Below are positions 10,121 to 21,363 of a stretch of DNA of 64,000 nucleotides, one piece after another (positions within the stretch are counted from its first letter, which is position 1; every line of letters begins with the position of its first letter). The translations under genes were made by a program, and so were the position numbers. Under the pieces are notes generated by a model. The model ran no database searches and was not told where the DNA came from. It saw only the letters and a program-made list of their open reading frames with translations. The DNA comes from Anthonomus grandis grandis (lineage: Eukaryota > Arthropoda > Insecta > Coleoptera > Curculionidae): NCBI RefSeq assembly GCF_022605725.1, contig NC_065554.1, forward strand, positions 19,735,100 through 19,799,099, written 5' to 3'.

Positions 10121-12263
10121 TAGACAGGGTTATCCAAATTAAGTCTCTATCATTGGTAACTTTGTTATTAGTGAAAATACAAAGTTGTTTAATTTACCAA
10201 ATTAGTAGCAATTTTAGTGCTGGTAAAAACGAGAAGAAAAAAAAACAATTTAGAATCGTATTTTTTAGTTTTACAGTAAAATTACATTTTGTTAAATGGA
10301 AACCCCTGTATATTATATATTTTTCTATTAAAACATCAAACTTTAAACAAAAAAGTTTATAATGACTTTTTCGCTTAAGTCAAAATAAAGATAAGTTTTT
10401 AATTATTTGCAGTAATAAAATATTAAGACGGCTATGAGAACAACATGGCTAGGGAATGCAATCCCGCAAATGCGGGATCCCTCCAAGTTTCTGCGGGATC
10501 AACATTGCGGGATTTTCCGCGCGGGTCTTTTAAAACGCCCCAGAAAGCAAAAAAACCACTCACAAATAATTACGGACTTATCTAGTCGGACATCTGTTAT
10601 ATAATTGCATTACTGCACGGATTTAAATCCAAGGGGAATCCCCGAGCGCCGACGCTTATGGAAATAAGTGAAACAAAACAAACAGGTTATTTTATTTTCC
10701 GATTTATGTATGTGCGTAAGTGGAAATCGTTTAACTAGTGACTGGAAATGATTTCTTCAGTTAAATAATTTACGTATTACATCGAATGTAAACTAATAAT
10801 CGCTAAAATGAGTGTCAGTGTGGTTTATAAAGAGAATAAAGGCTCAAGTTTAGTTTGGAAACATTTCTTAAAATCTGAAGATGGTTTTACAGCTAAATGT
10901 AAGTTATGCCCAAGCATTATTAAAATCTCTGCTCGTTCTACCAAAGGTCTTTACTCCCACTTACAAACGAAGCATAATATGAATTTAAAATCCAAGAATA
11001 ACAGCGAGAGTGATGTTATTGACATTGACATTAATAGTGCCAGTACTGCCAGTAGCTCGAAGAGTTCGTTTACTAGTTCTACCCTTATTTCTGAGCGCTC
11101 AGGCTCAGATGACATTAGTTCGTCTATGCTACCTAAGAAAAATAAAAATCACGGAATATTTTCAATATCAGAAAAAAGTGTCGATGGAAGAAAGAGTGTC
11201 CCGAATGGTAGCTAAAGATGGTATACCGTTTGCAAAGTTTATCACATCGATCGATATGCGCCAACTATTTGAATCAGAGGGCCACAAATTGCCTTCTTCT
11301 GCCGGTACGGTGCAAGGTATGATAATGGCCTACGGAGAATCAATTAAAAAGAAAACTATGGAAGAACTCGAGGCTCTAAAAAAATCACAATAACATTTGA
11401 TGAGTGGTCATCCTTTAGAAATCGGCGCTATTTAAATCTCAATCTGCATGCTTATAACGCTGGATCCGTTAGTCTTTGGAACTTAGGACTAGTGAGAATC
11501 CTCGGTAGCTTTTCTGCCGAATCATGTGTAAGAGAAATTGAAAAAAAACTAAAGGAGTTCGGCATCCACCTTGAACGAGATATTGTCGCAGCAACATGGT
11601 GCTGCAGTCATGAAGAAAGTGGGCGGATTGTTATCAGTACATCATCAACTGTGCTATGCTCATCGACTGCAGCTAGCTGTTTGCGACGTACTTTACAAAA
11701 AAACACATCAAGAGGAAGAATATCTACAAGAAAAGAGTGGATCAGATTTAACTGGTAGTAGCAAGCCTGACAACAGTGACAGCGAGGATGAAGAACAGTG
11801 CTACTTCCTTTCCGTAGATCAAGAATTTCCAGAGGTACATTTACTACCAAGTTACAGGTAAAAAAAAAGTATTTCTCAACTTAAAATAAACTTAAATAAT
11901 ATATTTGTTTCAGGACGCTGATTCAGAAAGTACGACAAATTGTAAAATATTTTAGTTCAAAATCTCCCATAAGAAATGACTTATTGCAAAATTATATTAA
12001 AGGAAAATTTGGCAGAGAATTGCAAATGGTCAAAGATTGTAAAACACGTTGGAGCAGCCTTGCAGCAATGATTTCAAGGTTCAACCTCGTCAGAGAGTGT
12101 TTATTTAAAGCTCTCATTGATCTTAAAATTACATCATCTTCATATCCATTTACTGAGGATGAATGTAATACGTTGACAGATATTGAACGTGCATTAGAAC
12201 CAGTTAAGCTGGCTGTAAGCGTTTGGTGCCGCGAAGATACAACACTAGTTACTGCTGAAACTA

Positions 12264-14117
12264 TAGTTTGACCATCGGATCTGTGTCTACGAAAAGAATG
12301 CGGGCGAAATTTTGAAGCGTTGTCACGTCTTACTGCAAAAATGAAATAGTATAGAATAAAAAGTAAATATAATGGTAAAATTCAGCTATTTAATCATAAA
12401 AAAGATAATAAATTATGTAATGTAGTTTAAACCATATTTTTTAGTTCTATTTGCTAATGTTTTGCATATTATAAAATCCAATATTGACTAACATTTATCC
12501 GAAATTCCTAATAAAACTTACAAAGCCGGCAACGTCGTGCTTTCGCGGAAGCATCTTGCTGTTTGGGGACAGGTGATTGGTTGATGACATCGCGGCCATT
12601 AATTTATTATTTTTATGCAGCTCTCTGTCTTTCTCTATCTTATTGGTCGCATCCTACCAGGTTTTGTGTAATTTTCGGAATAATATCGATTTCTTGCGGA
12701 TTCAGTGGCGGCGGCGTATGTTAATACTTTTGAGCTATTAAACTGTTTTTATTGTTGTATTTTTAGGTACCTACTTAATTTATGACCTATGACTTTTGAG
12801 TAGTGTAGCATAGTTTAGTTTATTTGCTATTATTGTTGTTGCTGTTTTGTTGTTGTTTTGTGTTATTTGTTTTTTTGTTGTTAAAGTTCATAATTTTTAA
12901 CAGTTTTTGTTATTTACGTTAAAATGAATAACTTTATTCATAGAAAGACAATTCATAGCCAGGCAAGGGAAGTGATTGCGAATGTTTATAGGTAAGTAAA
13001 ATGATTATAAGAGAATTATAAAGCCTAAGCACAGTTATGAAAAAAAAAACATTAAAATAAAATCATAATTTATGCGACACTAAATTTCAAAAATTATCTA
13101 CCTAATGTTGTAATAAATAAAAATCATATTCAATGAAATAAAACCAAGCTCGATTGCTTTACAAACAAAAAGATTTAAAGTTAATGTTGGTTATTTTGAA
13201 TATAAAATGTCTATAAATATAAGTAATATGAATTGGAACGACGGCAAAAAAATCGAATATCAGGATTATATACTTCTTGTACAAATTTTTAGGGTTTGCA
13301 ATGAAGAAGCTACTAATAACTTCGTTAATCTACCAGTAAAGCGCAAACTTGAAAGAGTATCTCAATATACTGGCGTAAGCATTTCAATGGTGAAAAAAAT
13401 TCACAAAGAAGATGAAGAAAGAATGTGGACGGACCCCAACAAAATGCTTTCCAGTCCCGGCAAAAAAAAGACCGCGAATGACGAAGGTGGAACAAGACGA
13501 CAACTTTCATTTTCAAATAGTTAAACACCTAATAAATCAAATTTATATACTACTAGCAGAAAGCTGTTGCAAAAATTGCCAGAAGAAGAAAATATTTTTC
13601 AAAAATAACATCTTTAAGGATTATACTTATTTAATCTTTATTGATTATACTTATTTAAATAATAATTTAGATTATACATATTATGTAGTAAATTCAATGT
13701 TTAAACAGCATAATTCGGATTATCTACCGTGCTCTTTCCCTCGCGATATCCAGGCATCGTGTACGGCACTCTTATTTTAAGTGAATAAACTAAGTAGGTG
13801 TATTACAAATTTTGTGCTTTCTTTACTTTACTTTTATCTCAAACTTCCCTAATCTTGTCTGTCATTTTTTTATTACATATTTACAAATAAAATATTTTAG
13901 AAGACCTTAATTTTCAAATTAATATCTTACCTACAAATACCTATTTTAAAATTAAAACAACCATATTTTTTAATATTTAATACATTCAAATCTGTGTAAT
14001 CGGTTTATAAAATTTCGCACGTCACTGGCCATTTCATGAATGAAATGAGGCGGGTCTAGTCTACAACCACGTTCCCCGCACCGATACCGCTTAGCTACAG
14101 ATTGGTTGGGCAGACTT
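12264..14117 (+). mobile_element. IS630/Tc1-type element remnant inserted in the hAT
   Basis: The hAT coding sequence breaks after GCTGAAACTA and resumes at TACACTGCGA. Removing 12264-14117 together with one of the two flanking TA copies (12262-12263, 14118-14119) restores the expected hAT reading AETTLRFMISKL. TA duplication fits the IS630/Tc1/mariner class. The first 28 bases at each end match at 19 positions in inverted orientation (TAGTTTGACCATCGGATCTG against AAGTCTGCCCAACCAATCTG). It contains only the N-terminal half of a transposase gene. Confidence 0.75.
12924..13620 (+). pseudogene. N-terminal part of an IS630-type transposase with one intron
   Basis: Exon one runs from ATG 12924 to 12991 (MNNFIHRKTIHSQAREVIAN). 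A GTAAGT donor begins at 12992 and an AG acceptor ends at 13292, a 301 bp intron. Across the junction the frame reads ANVYRVCNEEATNNFVNLPV. A helix-turn-helix follows (RVSQYTGVSISMVKKIHKE), then the PGKKRPR-type basic hook common to this lineage. Frameshifts near 13460 and 13550 break the frame, after which pieces such as SRKLLQKLPEEENIFQK can be read before the similarity ends at about 13600. No catalytic core (DETW, DNASYHS) is present, so the element is internally deleted. The N-terminal layout resembles the long-spacer transposase at 35089-36435. Confidence 0.65.
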
Positions 14118-15254
14118 TACACTGCGATTCATGATCAGCAAATTGGAAAGTCATCATTATTCTGCATTGAGTAAAGAAATGGCTAAAGCTTTACGTTCTA
14201 GGATAAAAGAGCGCCGTTCATCACTGACAAGTATGTTACTGTATTTGGAAAATCCAGGCAAATATCTGGAATTTCTGGAACAACAGTCAGCATCTACCAA
14301 CGGTCAAGAAGATATATTTTTTACTTCACAGCAAATCAAGACTACGAACAAAAATAAAGAGTTTGATGCAGAGGCTGCAAATAGAGAAGTCTTTAGAAGG
14401 CCAAACCGAAGCCCAGACCACTTATGTTGAGGTTGTTGAGGAGGATGAAGAGGAGAATATACCTTTATCTAATCTAACAACAAGACGTGAACTATCGGCA
14501 TTAAATTGGAGGAATTGAATCGTAGTCTTCGTACTGCCTGAGTATCAGAATCAAAGGCTTCTCCTATGACTGTACGAGCACGAGTAACACTTGACCAGTT
14601 ACTAAAACATGAAATGACCCTGTTTGAATGAATAGGGGTATATACTTGGAAGCTGTTTACAACTGTGTAAAGTCTATTCCGCCGACAAGTGTCGAAGCTG
14701 AGCGTGCGTTCTCAGCTGCAGGATATATCTGCAATAAACTAAGATCAAACTTAAAAGATGATACCTTGGATATGTTATCTTTTCTCCGAAAATACTTCCA
14801 AAATCGATGTGACAAGTGACAAGTGACCTTTAAACTAAGTACTTGAACCACTAACTAATGTATTTTGTATATGAAATAAACACTTTTTTGCATCTACCAT
14901 AGTTTGTTTATAATTGCATAAGACATAAGATCTTTTCTTAGCGGGATTGAAGTTTTGGTGCGGGATTGAATTCCCTAAACATGGCCTTCGCGATTTGATA
15001 GCATTAAGATAAGTGACAAATTGCTAAACTGAACATCCTCGCGACTAGAAGGCTCTGGAAAACAATGGTAAAATTCAATAATGTCGAACATTAGTGTGTT
15101 TATCAAATACTTGTTTATAAGTTTTATTGTGTCAGTTATTAATTTTAAGAAGAATTATTTTGTGTCATGAAAAATGCTTGATATGTTATAATGTTATTTA
15201 GTGTGCAGAAAATCCTCTTTAAGAATAATACTACACTGAATGATATCCCGCTCG

Positions 15255-16203
15255 CATTCAAACGTATGAACGACATTTTCTGAGACTATCAAAAATTTAG
15301 GGACAACGAAAATGTTTCTCTAACACAAACAATAATTCATATTAAGCGAGGTTACGAAAATTACAGTTATTGGGTATTTCGAAGCTTATTGTGAGGATTC
15401 AATACCAGATATTCTCAAGGACCCTAATTTCAGTTCAGTGGTACTGTTCAAAGGATTTTAAAAAAGCATAAATTTCTTCCGTAAGTACCAACCAGTTCAA
15501 ACGCTATTGGCAGGGGACCCAAAGAGAAGACATGTTTTTTGCCATTGGTATCTTAACTTCTGTCGCCAAAATGTAAATAATTTTCGTGACATTTTATGAA
15601 CAGATAAATCAAATTTTGAAGGTTAAATAGAAAACACCACCATTATTGGTCAAGAGAAAACCTTTTATTAGTACATCCAAGAGGTCCACAAGTCCGTTTC
15701 AGTTTTAACGTTTGGTGCGGTTTAATTAAAAATTGTTGGCCCGTTCGTTTATGAGGGCATTCTAATATGGAAGATATGTGGAATTTATGACGGAAATTTT
15801 GAATAATTTCTTAGACGAATTGAATCTTATATCATCTATATTTTCAGCAAGATGGTGCACCTGCCTAGAATTACTAAGGTACTTATCATTTTCTAAGTCC
15901 TACTTTTAATGATTGGTGGATAGGAACATAATGGCCTTATCCAGTGGCCTCCCAGACAGCCAGATCTAACCCCACTTGATTACTTCTTGTGGGGTTACTT
16001 AAAGAATCAAATTTACAAGCGGAGGTAAGATAACGTCGACGCTTTAAAAACTGCAGTTAGAGAAAAGATAAACCAAATAGATGGTAGGACCATACTTAAG
16101 ACAGTTCAAGCAGTTGAAAAACGTGCCCAAAACTGTATTGAAGAACATGGTGGTGTTTCGTCGTTATCTTCTTTAAAAAAAAATTGTTATTTTATTTTGT
16201 AAG
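15255..16203 (+). pseudogene. Mariner transposase, DD41D-like, heavily decayed
   Basis: Reading across several frameshifts gives helix-turn-helix remnants near 15300, VQRILKKHKFLP, then the first catalytic box as WTDKSNFEG (15600). These are followed by PRGPQVRFSFNVWCGLIKN, QQDGAPA (15850), WIG, and PDLTPLDYFLWGYLKNQIY (about 15963-16020). The tail VEKRAQNCIEEHGGVSSL is well kept. The order, spacing and PLDYFLWG motif match the intact transposase at 1258-2361, so this is another DD41D-type copy. At least five frame changes or stops disable it. It belongs to the mariner whose ends are at 10125 and 16443. Confidence 0.85.
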
Positions 16204-16443
16204 ATTATAAGTTGATGTTAAAAATAAAGTTTGTCGGTACAAATTAACTGTTTCCGTTTGGGTATCATAACTTCAACTTAATTTGTAACCTAGGAGAAAA
16301 GTCATTGTAAACTTTTTTGTTTAAAATTTGATGTTTTTACTGAAAAACTCAAAAAATACGATTCTCATTGCTAACTTAAACAACCTTGTATTTTCACTAA
16401 TAACAAAGTTACCAATAGCGGACACTTAATTTGGATAACCCTG

Positions 16444-17030
16444 TATAATTTATTAGGATATCTTGTCACTGACTTACTAGATTAGAAAAGTCCGGTACCC
16501 CATTCCATATTTAAGTTATTCGGGCAAACCAAAAATGTTCAAGTCGTGAATATCAAGTATGATAATTTATAATATGATGATAATGTTAATTATGATAATA
16601 TTATAATTATTATATGTATAGGGTGTTCGTTTTAAGTGATCCCACTACTATTTCGGATGATGTCGAGTAAATTGAAGAAAAGTTGCGCATTTTTTTTTTT
16701 TGGTCGATGAAGTTACATTTGAAATATAGCAAAATGGTTTCTTATATGAATGAATTATTATGTCACATTTCGAATTTTTATCGGTGTCTCGGGCTTTTCT
16801 TTATTTGTGTATTCTGTGGTTTCTGGCAGTATTATTGCGAACGGGAATGAGTAAGCATGTCCATTTAAACAGAATAATAGAGGTGAATAGGACATGTTGA
16901 GTTTTAGTAGTCTCATTCAATTCAAAAGGGGACATAAAAATCCATGTCTAGGTATATGTTCATCCAGTTTTCAGCTTTAAGTGGATCATGCATGGACATA
17001 TCTGGATTTCAATACTAGAGCTAGGTTCCA
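16444..17030. other. Intergenic; possible transposon terminus at 16620
   Basis: A stretch of TA, ATG and ATA-rich low complexity (16560-16620) is followed by GGGTGTTCGTTTTAAGTG, which looks like a mariner-type end. No matching inverted partner was found. No coding signal is seen. Confidence 0.35.
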
Positions 17031-17034
17031 GGCA

Positions 17035-17430
17035 GTTAACCACTGACCATTGGACAGAGATGAAAATGCATTTAATTGCCTGACAGAGAAAGAGACTGCT
17101 TATGAGATAAATTGTATTTCTTCCAAGTAACTGAATGTATTAAATCATTGTACAGAGAAAGAAAGGAGAGGAGGACACTCTGGTTGGGAGAATATCTTTA
17201 TTTCTTCTTGTCAATCGAGTGCACTGAATCACTGAACAGAGATAAAAATATCTCTGATTACCTGATACAGGGAGAAACAGAAACTTAATCAACTGCTTGG
17301 GAGACAAATTGCATTTCTTTTAGAGGGGTTAAATGCATTCAATCATTGGACAGAGAGAGGAAATAAATCAACTTAAGTAGAATATCTTTATTTCTTCCAG
17401 GCAATTGAGTGCACTCAACCATCGGATGAA
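17035..17430. repeat. Two copies of a roughly 190 bp degenerate repeat
   Basis: The unit starting near 17040 (TTGGACAGAGATGAAAATGC) recurs near 17232 (TGAACAGAGATAAAAATATC). Shared landmarks are AGAATATCTTTATTTCTTC (17190, 17381), TGAGTGCACT-like boxes (17218, 17408) and CAGAGA boxes. Each unit contains an internal half repeat marked by ATCATTG.ACAGAGA (17148, 17340), suggesting a dimeric satellite-like origin. Confidence 0.75.
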
Positions 17431-17459
17431 ATAAACAATTTCTAAAAACCCTAAATTAA

Positions 17460-17689
17460 AAAGCAAACTCCAAAAGCATTTTTCAAAACAAAAGGCATTG
17501 GAGGAAGTTAGACTTGTCGACCTTTCGCCCTAATTTAGGCCTCTCTCAAGGTAAACCAAGTTAACAAGTAAACAGAGTTTTTTGTGAGGTTTCAATATGT
17601 TTTTTTCTATTTATAAGTAAATATGTATGAGTATTAAATTCTAAGCGTTTTAGGCAGCTATTTCGTTGTGGACTATTTGTATTTTAATT
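17460..17689. other. Intergenic with a possible Penelope-type ribozyme remnant
   Basis: On the minus strand, 17508-17548 reads CTTGAGAGAGGCC...TTAGGGCGAAAGG. It keeps a foldable GCCTAA/TTAGGGC stem and the GAAA box in hammerhead order, but the CTGATGA core is lost. This could be the decayed end of a Penelope-like element. Similarity is weak. Confidence 0.25.
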
Positions 17690-18527
17690 TTCCTATTTAT
17701 TAACATGTTCGCCACGTCGCGTCGTGGTACACGGTTGCTCTTTGTTTTTATGAGCAAAGAAAAACTTTGCTTTTGCTTCAAAATTTTCGGCTCCACGGTA
17801 AAAACAATCGAATTAGCCGTTGCAAACCTATTACATAACTCAGATTCTACATTTCCCTGTACAGTTACAAAGAACAAATTTTATGAAAAAACGTGGCATC
17901 GTTCATTTAATCAAAACAAATCTAGCCCCAATTTCACGTAAAATAACACTTAAATATTAAGACGGTTAAACATTATTTAGACACCATGTGTATGTATGTA
18001 TGTATAGAATATATACTTAAAAATCACAATAATAACACTTAACTTTTAGGCAACATTTAAGGAAAATGTTTCTTTAAAAAAAATGTAGTGTGGATGAGAT
18101 GAATTGATGACATTTTTCCTTCTCTCGTAAACGCTTTTTCATTAGTTAATACTACATTATAAGTAGATCATGTCTGGTACTTTATATACAGGGTGAATCA
18201 ACTCGACCCACCCCGAATAGGTATACATTTCCCATATTTACGTACATCCGCTCCACACTATCAAACATACATCATAAATCTAGCTATCCTTCTCTATAGC
18301 TAAAAATACACCAAGACGATCACGAGACACTACCGATGAAGCGACAAAATTATATAAAATGTGTACAATGACATTTCGAACTTCAATTAATAATGTTCGA
18401 AATTTCAGTAGTTCTTGTCTTCCCCCCGCGGCACACATTTCTCTCGGGTAAGAACAGGAAAAGAAAGAGATGGAGAATTTAATCCCCCCTGGTAGGGGGT
18501 CAAAACGTTGATTTTCGTTGTCGGTTT
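17690..18527 (-). other. Probable 3' untranslated and downstream region of the TLDc gene
   Basis: This follows the stop codon of the host gene on the minus strand. An ATTAAA on the minus strand lies about 50 nt after the stop (near 18480), and an AATAAA near 17697. Either could be the polyadenylation signal; the true end cannot be fixed from sequence alone. A (GTAT)n tract is at 17988-18005. Confidence 0.35.
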
Positions 18528-18675
18528 TCAGTTGATGTCGGTGGCGAACCCGTAGACCTCGAGGACCCTCACTTCAAAGTCCCCGCTGGGGCAGAGCGGG
18601 GGGTTGTTGAATGTGGCGCAGTGGTCGGTCTTGCCAAAGCGGATGTTTTCGTCGAGCCATATCGCCTGACCATCG
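18528..18675 (-). CDS. sky: Last coding exon of a TLDc-domain protein (skywalker/TBC1D24-like)
   Basis: The exon starts after TTTTCAAG at 18676 and encodes GDGQAIWLDENIRFGKTDHC, then FNNPPLCPSGDFEVRVLEVY, and stops at TGA 18528-18530. These are the final strands of the TLDc domain: GGGxGxALxxDxxxxxGxTxxCxTFxNxPLC, then a GDFExxxLEVxGF end. In TBC1D24 and fly Skywalker the domain closes the protein in the same way. Skywalker is a GTPase-activating protein for Rab35 that controls synaptic vesicle cycling; the TLDc domain is its C-terminal module. The exon takes its first base to complete a glycine codon split with the exon at 24266-24486. The symbol is given by domain and sequence likeness, not by synteny. 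Confidence 0.88.
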
Positions 18676-18727
18676 CTTGAAAAGGAAAAACATGTATTTA
18701 GTGTACAATTGAATGAATTCGTCGATT

Positions 18728-18850
18728 ATACTCAAAGAGACCTTGATACAATTTACAAGAAACAGAACAAACGCAAAGTCTCGGTCTCAAAAGCTATATA
18801 ATCTAATAAATCATAGTAACATGTCTGGCTTAAAGAATTAAACATCATAA
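18728..18850 (-). repeat. Terminal fragment of the Penelope-like element family
   Basis: TCAAAGAGACC (18731), CAAAGTCTCGGTCTCAAAAG (18774) and the following TA-rich bases match, in order, the outer end of the Penelope-like element at 31.6-32.9 kb (reverse complement of 32870-32935). The ribozyme part is not retained. It lies in the host gene's last intron. Confidence 0.65.
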
Positions 18851-19340
18851 TATCTAAAATATAAAATATACCTTACTGGAAGGCAAACTAACATCGTTAG
18901 CGAAATACGTGTCGGGAGTAAAATAAAGAGTTTTGGCTAGTGGTAAAACTGTCTCGTAATTCGAGTGTCACATCAAAGGTTCCAGTCATAGGACTGCTCT
19001 ATTTGTCACAAAATCACAACCAAAATGTGTATGAAGAGCACATTACTTTTCTTTTGTTTCTTTTACTTTTTTCTTCTTTTCGTTATTTTGTTAATAAAAC
19101 ACGCATTTGTTAACTGTGTCCCTGATTCCCAGTGTTCCATTTTTGGAGCAGACGAAAAAATAATGGAAATTTTTAAAATAAAATGTAAACTATTGTCATT
19201 CTAACTAAAAAGGAATATGATAAATACAGTTCATTCACGACGAAAGACACAAATTTATTTAAAATTTAGATATTTTTTTATTTTTCGGACACATTGATTA
19301 CTATTGTCAGTTGCGCGTTTTTTACAATAAAAAAATTTCA
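18851..19340. other. Intron sequence without recognisable features
   Basis: Part of the 5.6 kb intron between the last two coding exons of the TLDc gene. There is no coding signal. The left end borders the mariner terminus at 19343. Confidence 0.5.
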
Positions 19341-19342
19341 AT

Positions 19343-20440
19343 ACAGGGTACCTCAAGTATATACACCCTGTATATCAGGACATTTTACGATTCTACTGTA
19401 TATACTGAATATTTTTGGTATAACATACCATATGCGCGGTTTGTCAAATTTGAGGTAGTGGACTAATAAAACAAACAACATTAAAAAATAAAAATGTATA
19501 CAATAGTTTTTGCAACTGATGTTCAATTTGTTGTCCATTTACTTCAATGCATTTTTGAAGTCAGTAAATAACTTCCAATTGCACATTTCCAATCCCTTTC
19601 GGATCGATTATTCTAATTTTTTGTCGAATTCTTTGCTTTAAATCATCAACATTATTTGGTCTATTCACATAAACTTTGGACTTTAAATAGCCCCGTAAGA
19701 AAAAATCTAATGGGGTTATATCCGGTGACCTCGTAGGCCACTCAGTCGGTCCTCTTCGTCCAATCCATTTGTTAGAAAAAGTTATTGCAACAAGATATTG
19801 CCGAACGGCGATAGCAAAGTGAGGTGTACCGTCTTATTGAAACCATATCTCGTTACTAGGTATGTCAGTCTCTTGTTGGATCAAGAAATTAAACAACTAA
19901 AGCAGGGACAGATTACAACTGTATAATGTCCAAGTAGCGCTCTCCGTTTAATGTTTTTTCGACAAAAAGGATCCAAGGATTCGATTTTTCAGAATGCTCA
20001 CACATTAATTTAATTTTTTGAGGGCACTGTGTGTGGTATTCGTGAGTCCAATGAGGATTTTAAGTTGCCGAATACCTGCAATTTTACCTGTTAACGTGTC
20101 CATTTAACGTAAAGGTGGCTTCATCAGAAAAAAAAATATTTCGAATGAAATTTCCATTGTCATTGTTAGCCTCAAGAATCTGCACTCGGAGGTCAAAATC
20201 GTCTCCCAACAATTCATTTATCAGTTGTACTTTATAGGATGATATTTATGTACACAAATATTCTCCGTTTCTAATAGAATATTCAGAATATTCAGCATAG
20301 CATCTTCAGATACTTTTGGAGGTTTTCCTTTAGATAAATTTCTTACGTGGCCGTGTTCACTAAATTTTGATTCAATTTTGCTAATGGATCTATAGTAATT
20401 GCAGGACAATCATTGTTAAACAGATTGAAGCGGTTTTATT
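19343..20440 (-). pseudogene. Mariner transposase (DD41D-like) remnant with its 3' end
   Basis: Read on the minus strand from about 20440: SISKIESKFSEHGHVRNLSK and KGKPPKVSEDAMLN (helix-turn-helix and linker), LRVQILEANNDNGNFIRNIF leading into FSDEATFTLNGHVN (first aspartate box, near 20115). Next come ECHTQCPQKIKL-like text, a poorly kept middle, then WTKR (WIGRR) and PLRFFLTG-like text (third aspartate region, about 19700). The tail MDNKLNISCKN has no counterpart beyond about 19490. Multiple frameshifts and stops are present. The 3' end terminates with the palindromic TACAGGGT...ACCCTGTA at 19343-19373. A second copy of this 3' end lies at 23095-23280 on the other strand. It lies in the host gene's intron. 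Confidence 0.8.
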
Positions 20441-20778
20441 TTCTTGGTTGCTTTTATAATACAATAATTTAATTTTGTATGAGTAGTACTGATCGCGACA
20501 TCTAGTGTGAAGTAGATTAATGGCATTGTAAAAAAATAAGAACTCCTAGATGGCGTTAGCTGCTCTTCGGTTTGAATTTTAAGCAATTTACTGGAATCAG
20601 GTTTTTTTTCTCTCTTTTTCCCTGACTAAAGTGGTTTTCCTATCTGTCTGTCAACTTTTGTCAATACCGGGCCGTTGTTACCATTATTTCTCCTGTAATT
20701 TGAATACTTTGCCTTTTCGGATTAGATTGATTTCCGTACTCGCTGTAACTTAAATCTAAGTGGGGCAACGTTGTATTA
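20441..20778. other. Intron sequence, probably the 5' part of the mariner remnant
   Basis: This flanks the mariner pseudogene upstream of its coding region. No inverted partner for the end at 19343 was found. There is no coding signal. Confidence 0.35.
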
Positions 20779-21363
20779 AGCAGGCCGCACACCTACGATA
20801 CAAATGTTGCGCCACAAATGCTTTTCGACAAATGTATCGGACAGAATTTAACGCGCGCGTGTTATTTAATTTGGATCCACACTCTTAAGATGCATTTGCT
20901 ACCAAACGGCATTTGAAGCCACACCACATTTGTGTTTACTCCCCGGATATTCAACCTGTCCGATATTTGTTGCGGCGTGTCGTGTCACGTTTTAAAATAC
21001 AAATGAAGAACGATATTACACAAACCATTTTATTTATTCAGGAAGCAAAGAAATATTATATGACCACACTTTGCAGGTAACATTCTATAGGAAGCTTGAG
21101 ATTAATCATCATGATTTAATAATAGCTTTGATACTTCAAAATTTCCCTTTTTGGAACAACCATTATTATAGGGATGAACCCAGTAATGACGTTTTCTTAA
21201 TAATTGCCACATCATAAAATAATGCAACAAAAAATGCGGAACAAAACTAAGCCCTGATGTGCGTGCTTGTACCGCATATGTGGCAAATGTACAAAATGTT
21301 GAACGAAATTATGTCGAAAGACAAATGTGGCGCCACATTTGTAACTTAGGTGTGCGGCCGGCT
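20779..21363. mobile_element. 585 bp MITE with TTA duplication (PIF/Harbinger-like)
   Basis: The ends AGCAGGCCGCACACCTACG and AGCCGGCCGCACACCTAAG (reverse strand) form inverted repeats of about 50 bp, continuing with ACAAATGT.GCGCCACA. TTA flanks both sides (20776-20778 and 21364-21366), the size and sequence of target duplication typical of PIF/Harbinger. Copies of CAAATGT with GCGCCAC recur inside, so the subterminal regions are repetitive. No transposase is encoded. The 88-codon frame at 21259-21525 runs across the right end and is incidental. Confidence 0.9.

Larger units (their letters stand above)
10808..14819 (+). pseudogene. hAT transposase with BED zinc finger, broken
   Basis: Starting at ATG 10808, a BED-type zinc finger is visible (CKLCPS...LYSHLQTKHN, Cys2-His2). 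A serine-rich linker follows, and then a frame change near 11130 into YFQYQKKVSMEERVSRMV. The first catalytic region reads FDEWSSFRNRRYLNLNLH (11390-11450). After another small deletion near 11595, GAAVMKKVGGLL..HQLCYAHRLQLAVCDVLY is the typical hAT core. A short intron with GT-AG ends fits at 11858-11913. The KTRWSSLAAMISRF segment follows, then the 1.85 kb insertion at 12264-14117. The coding sequence resumes as LRFMISKLESHHYSALSKEM. After further frameshifts the C-terminal dimerisation domain IPPTSVEAERAFSAAGYICN ends at 14819. Several frameshifts, stops and the insertion make it non-functional. Confidence 0.9.
10450..14977 (+). mobile_element. hAT transposon with perfect 8 bp target duplication
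   Basis: The ends are TAGGGAATGCAATCCCGCA at 10450 and its near-perfect inverted copy (one mismatch) ending at 14977. The 8 bp AACATGGC is present on both sides (10442-10449 and 14978-14985), the hallmark of hAT integration. Subterminal GCGGGAT boxes recur at both ends (for example 10472, 10494 and 14941), as expected of transposase binding sites. It lies inside a mariner and is itself interrupted by a smaller transposon at 12264-14117. Without that insert the element is about 2.67 kb. Confidence 0.95.
10125..16443 (+). mobile_element. Mariner-like element split by a hAT insertion
   Basis: Matching inverted ends begin CAGGGTTATCCAAATTAAGT at 10125 and at 16443 (reverse strand). They stay similar for well over 100 bp, for example GGTAACTTTGTTATTAGTG and the later AAACAAAAAAGTTTA box. 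The right end is flanked by TA; the left shows GA at the same place, probably a mutated TA. Subtracting the hAT (10450-14977) and its 8 bp duplication leaves about 1.78 kb, a normal size for a mariner with long ends. Its decayed DD41D-type transposase is at 15255-16203. The element must be older than the hAT it contains. Confidence 0.85.
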
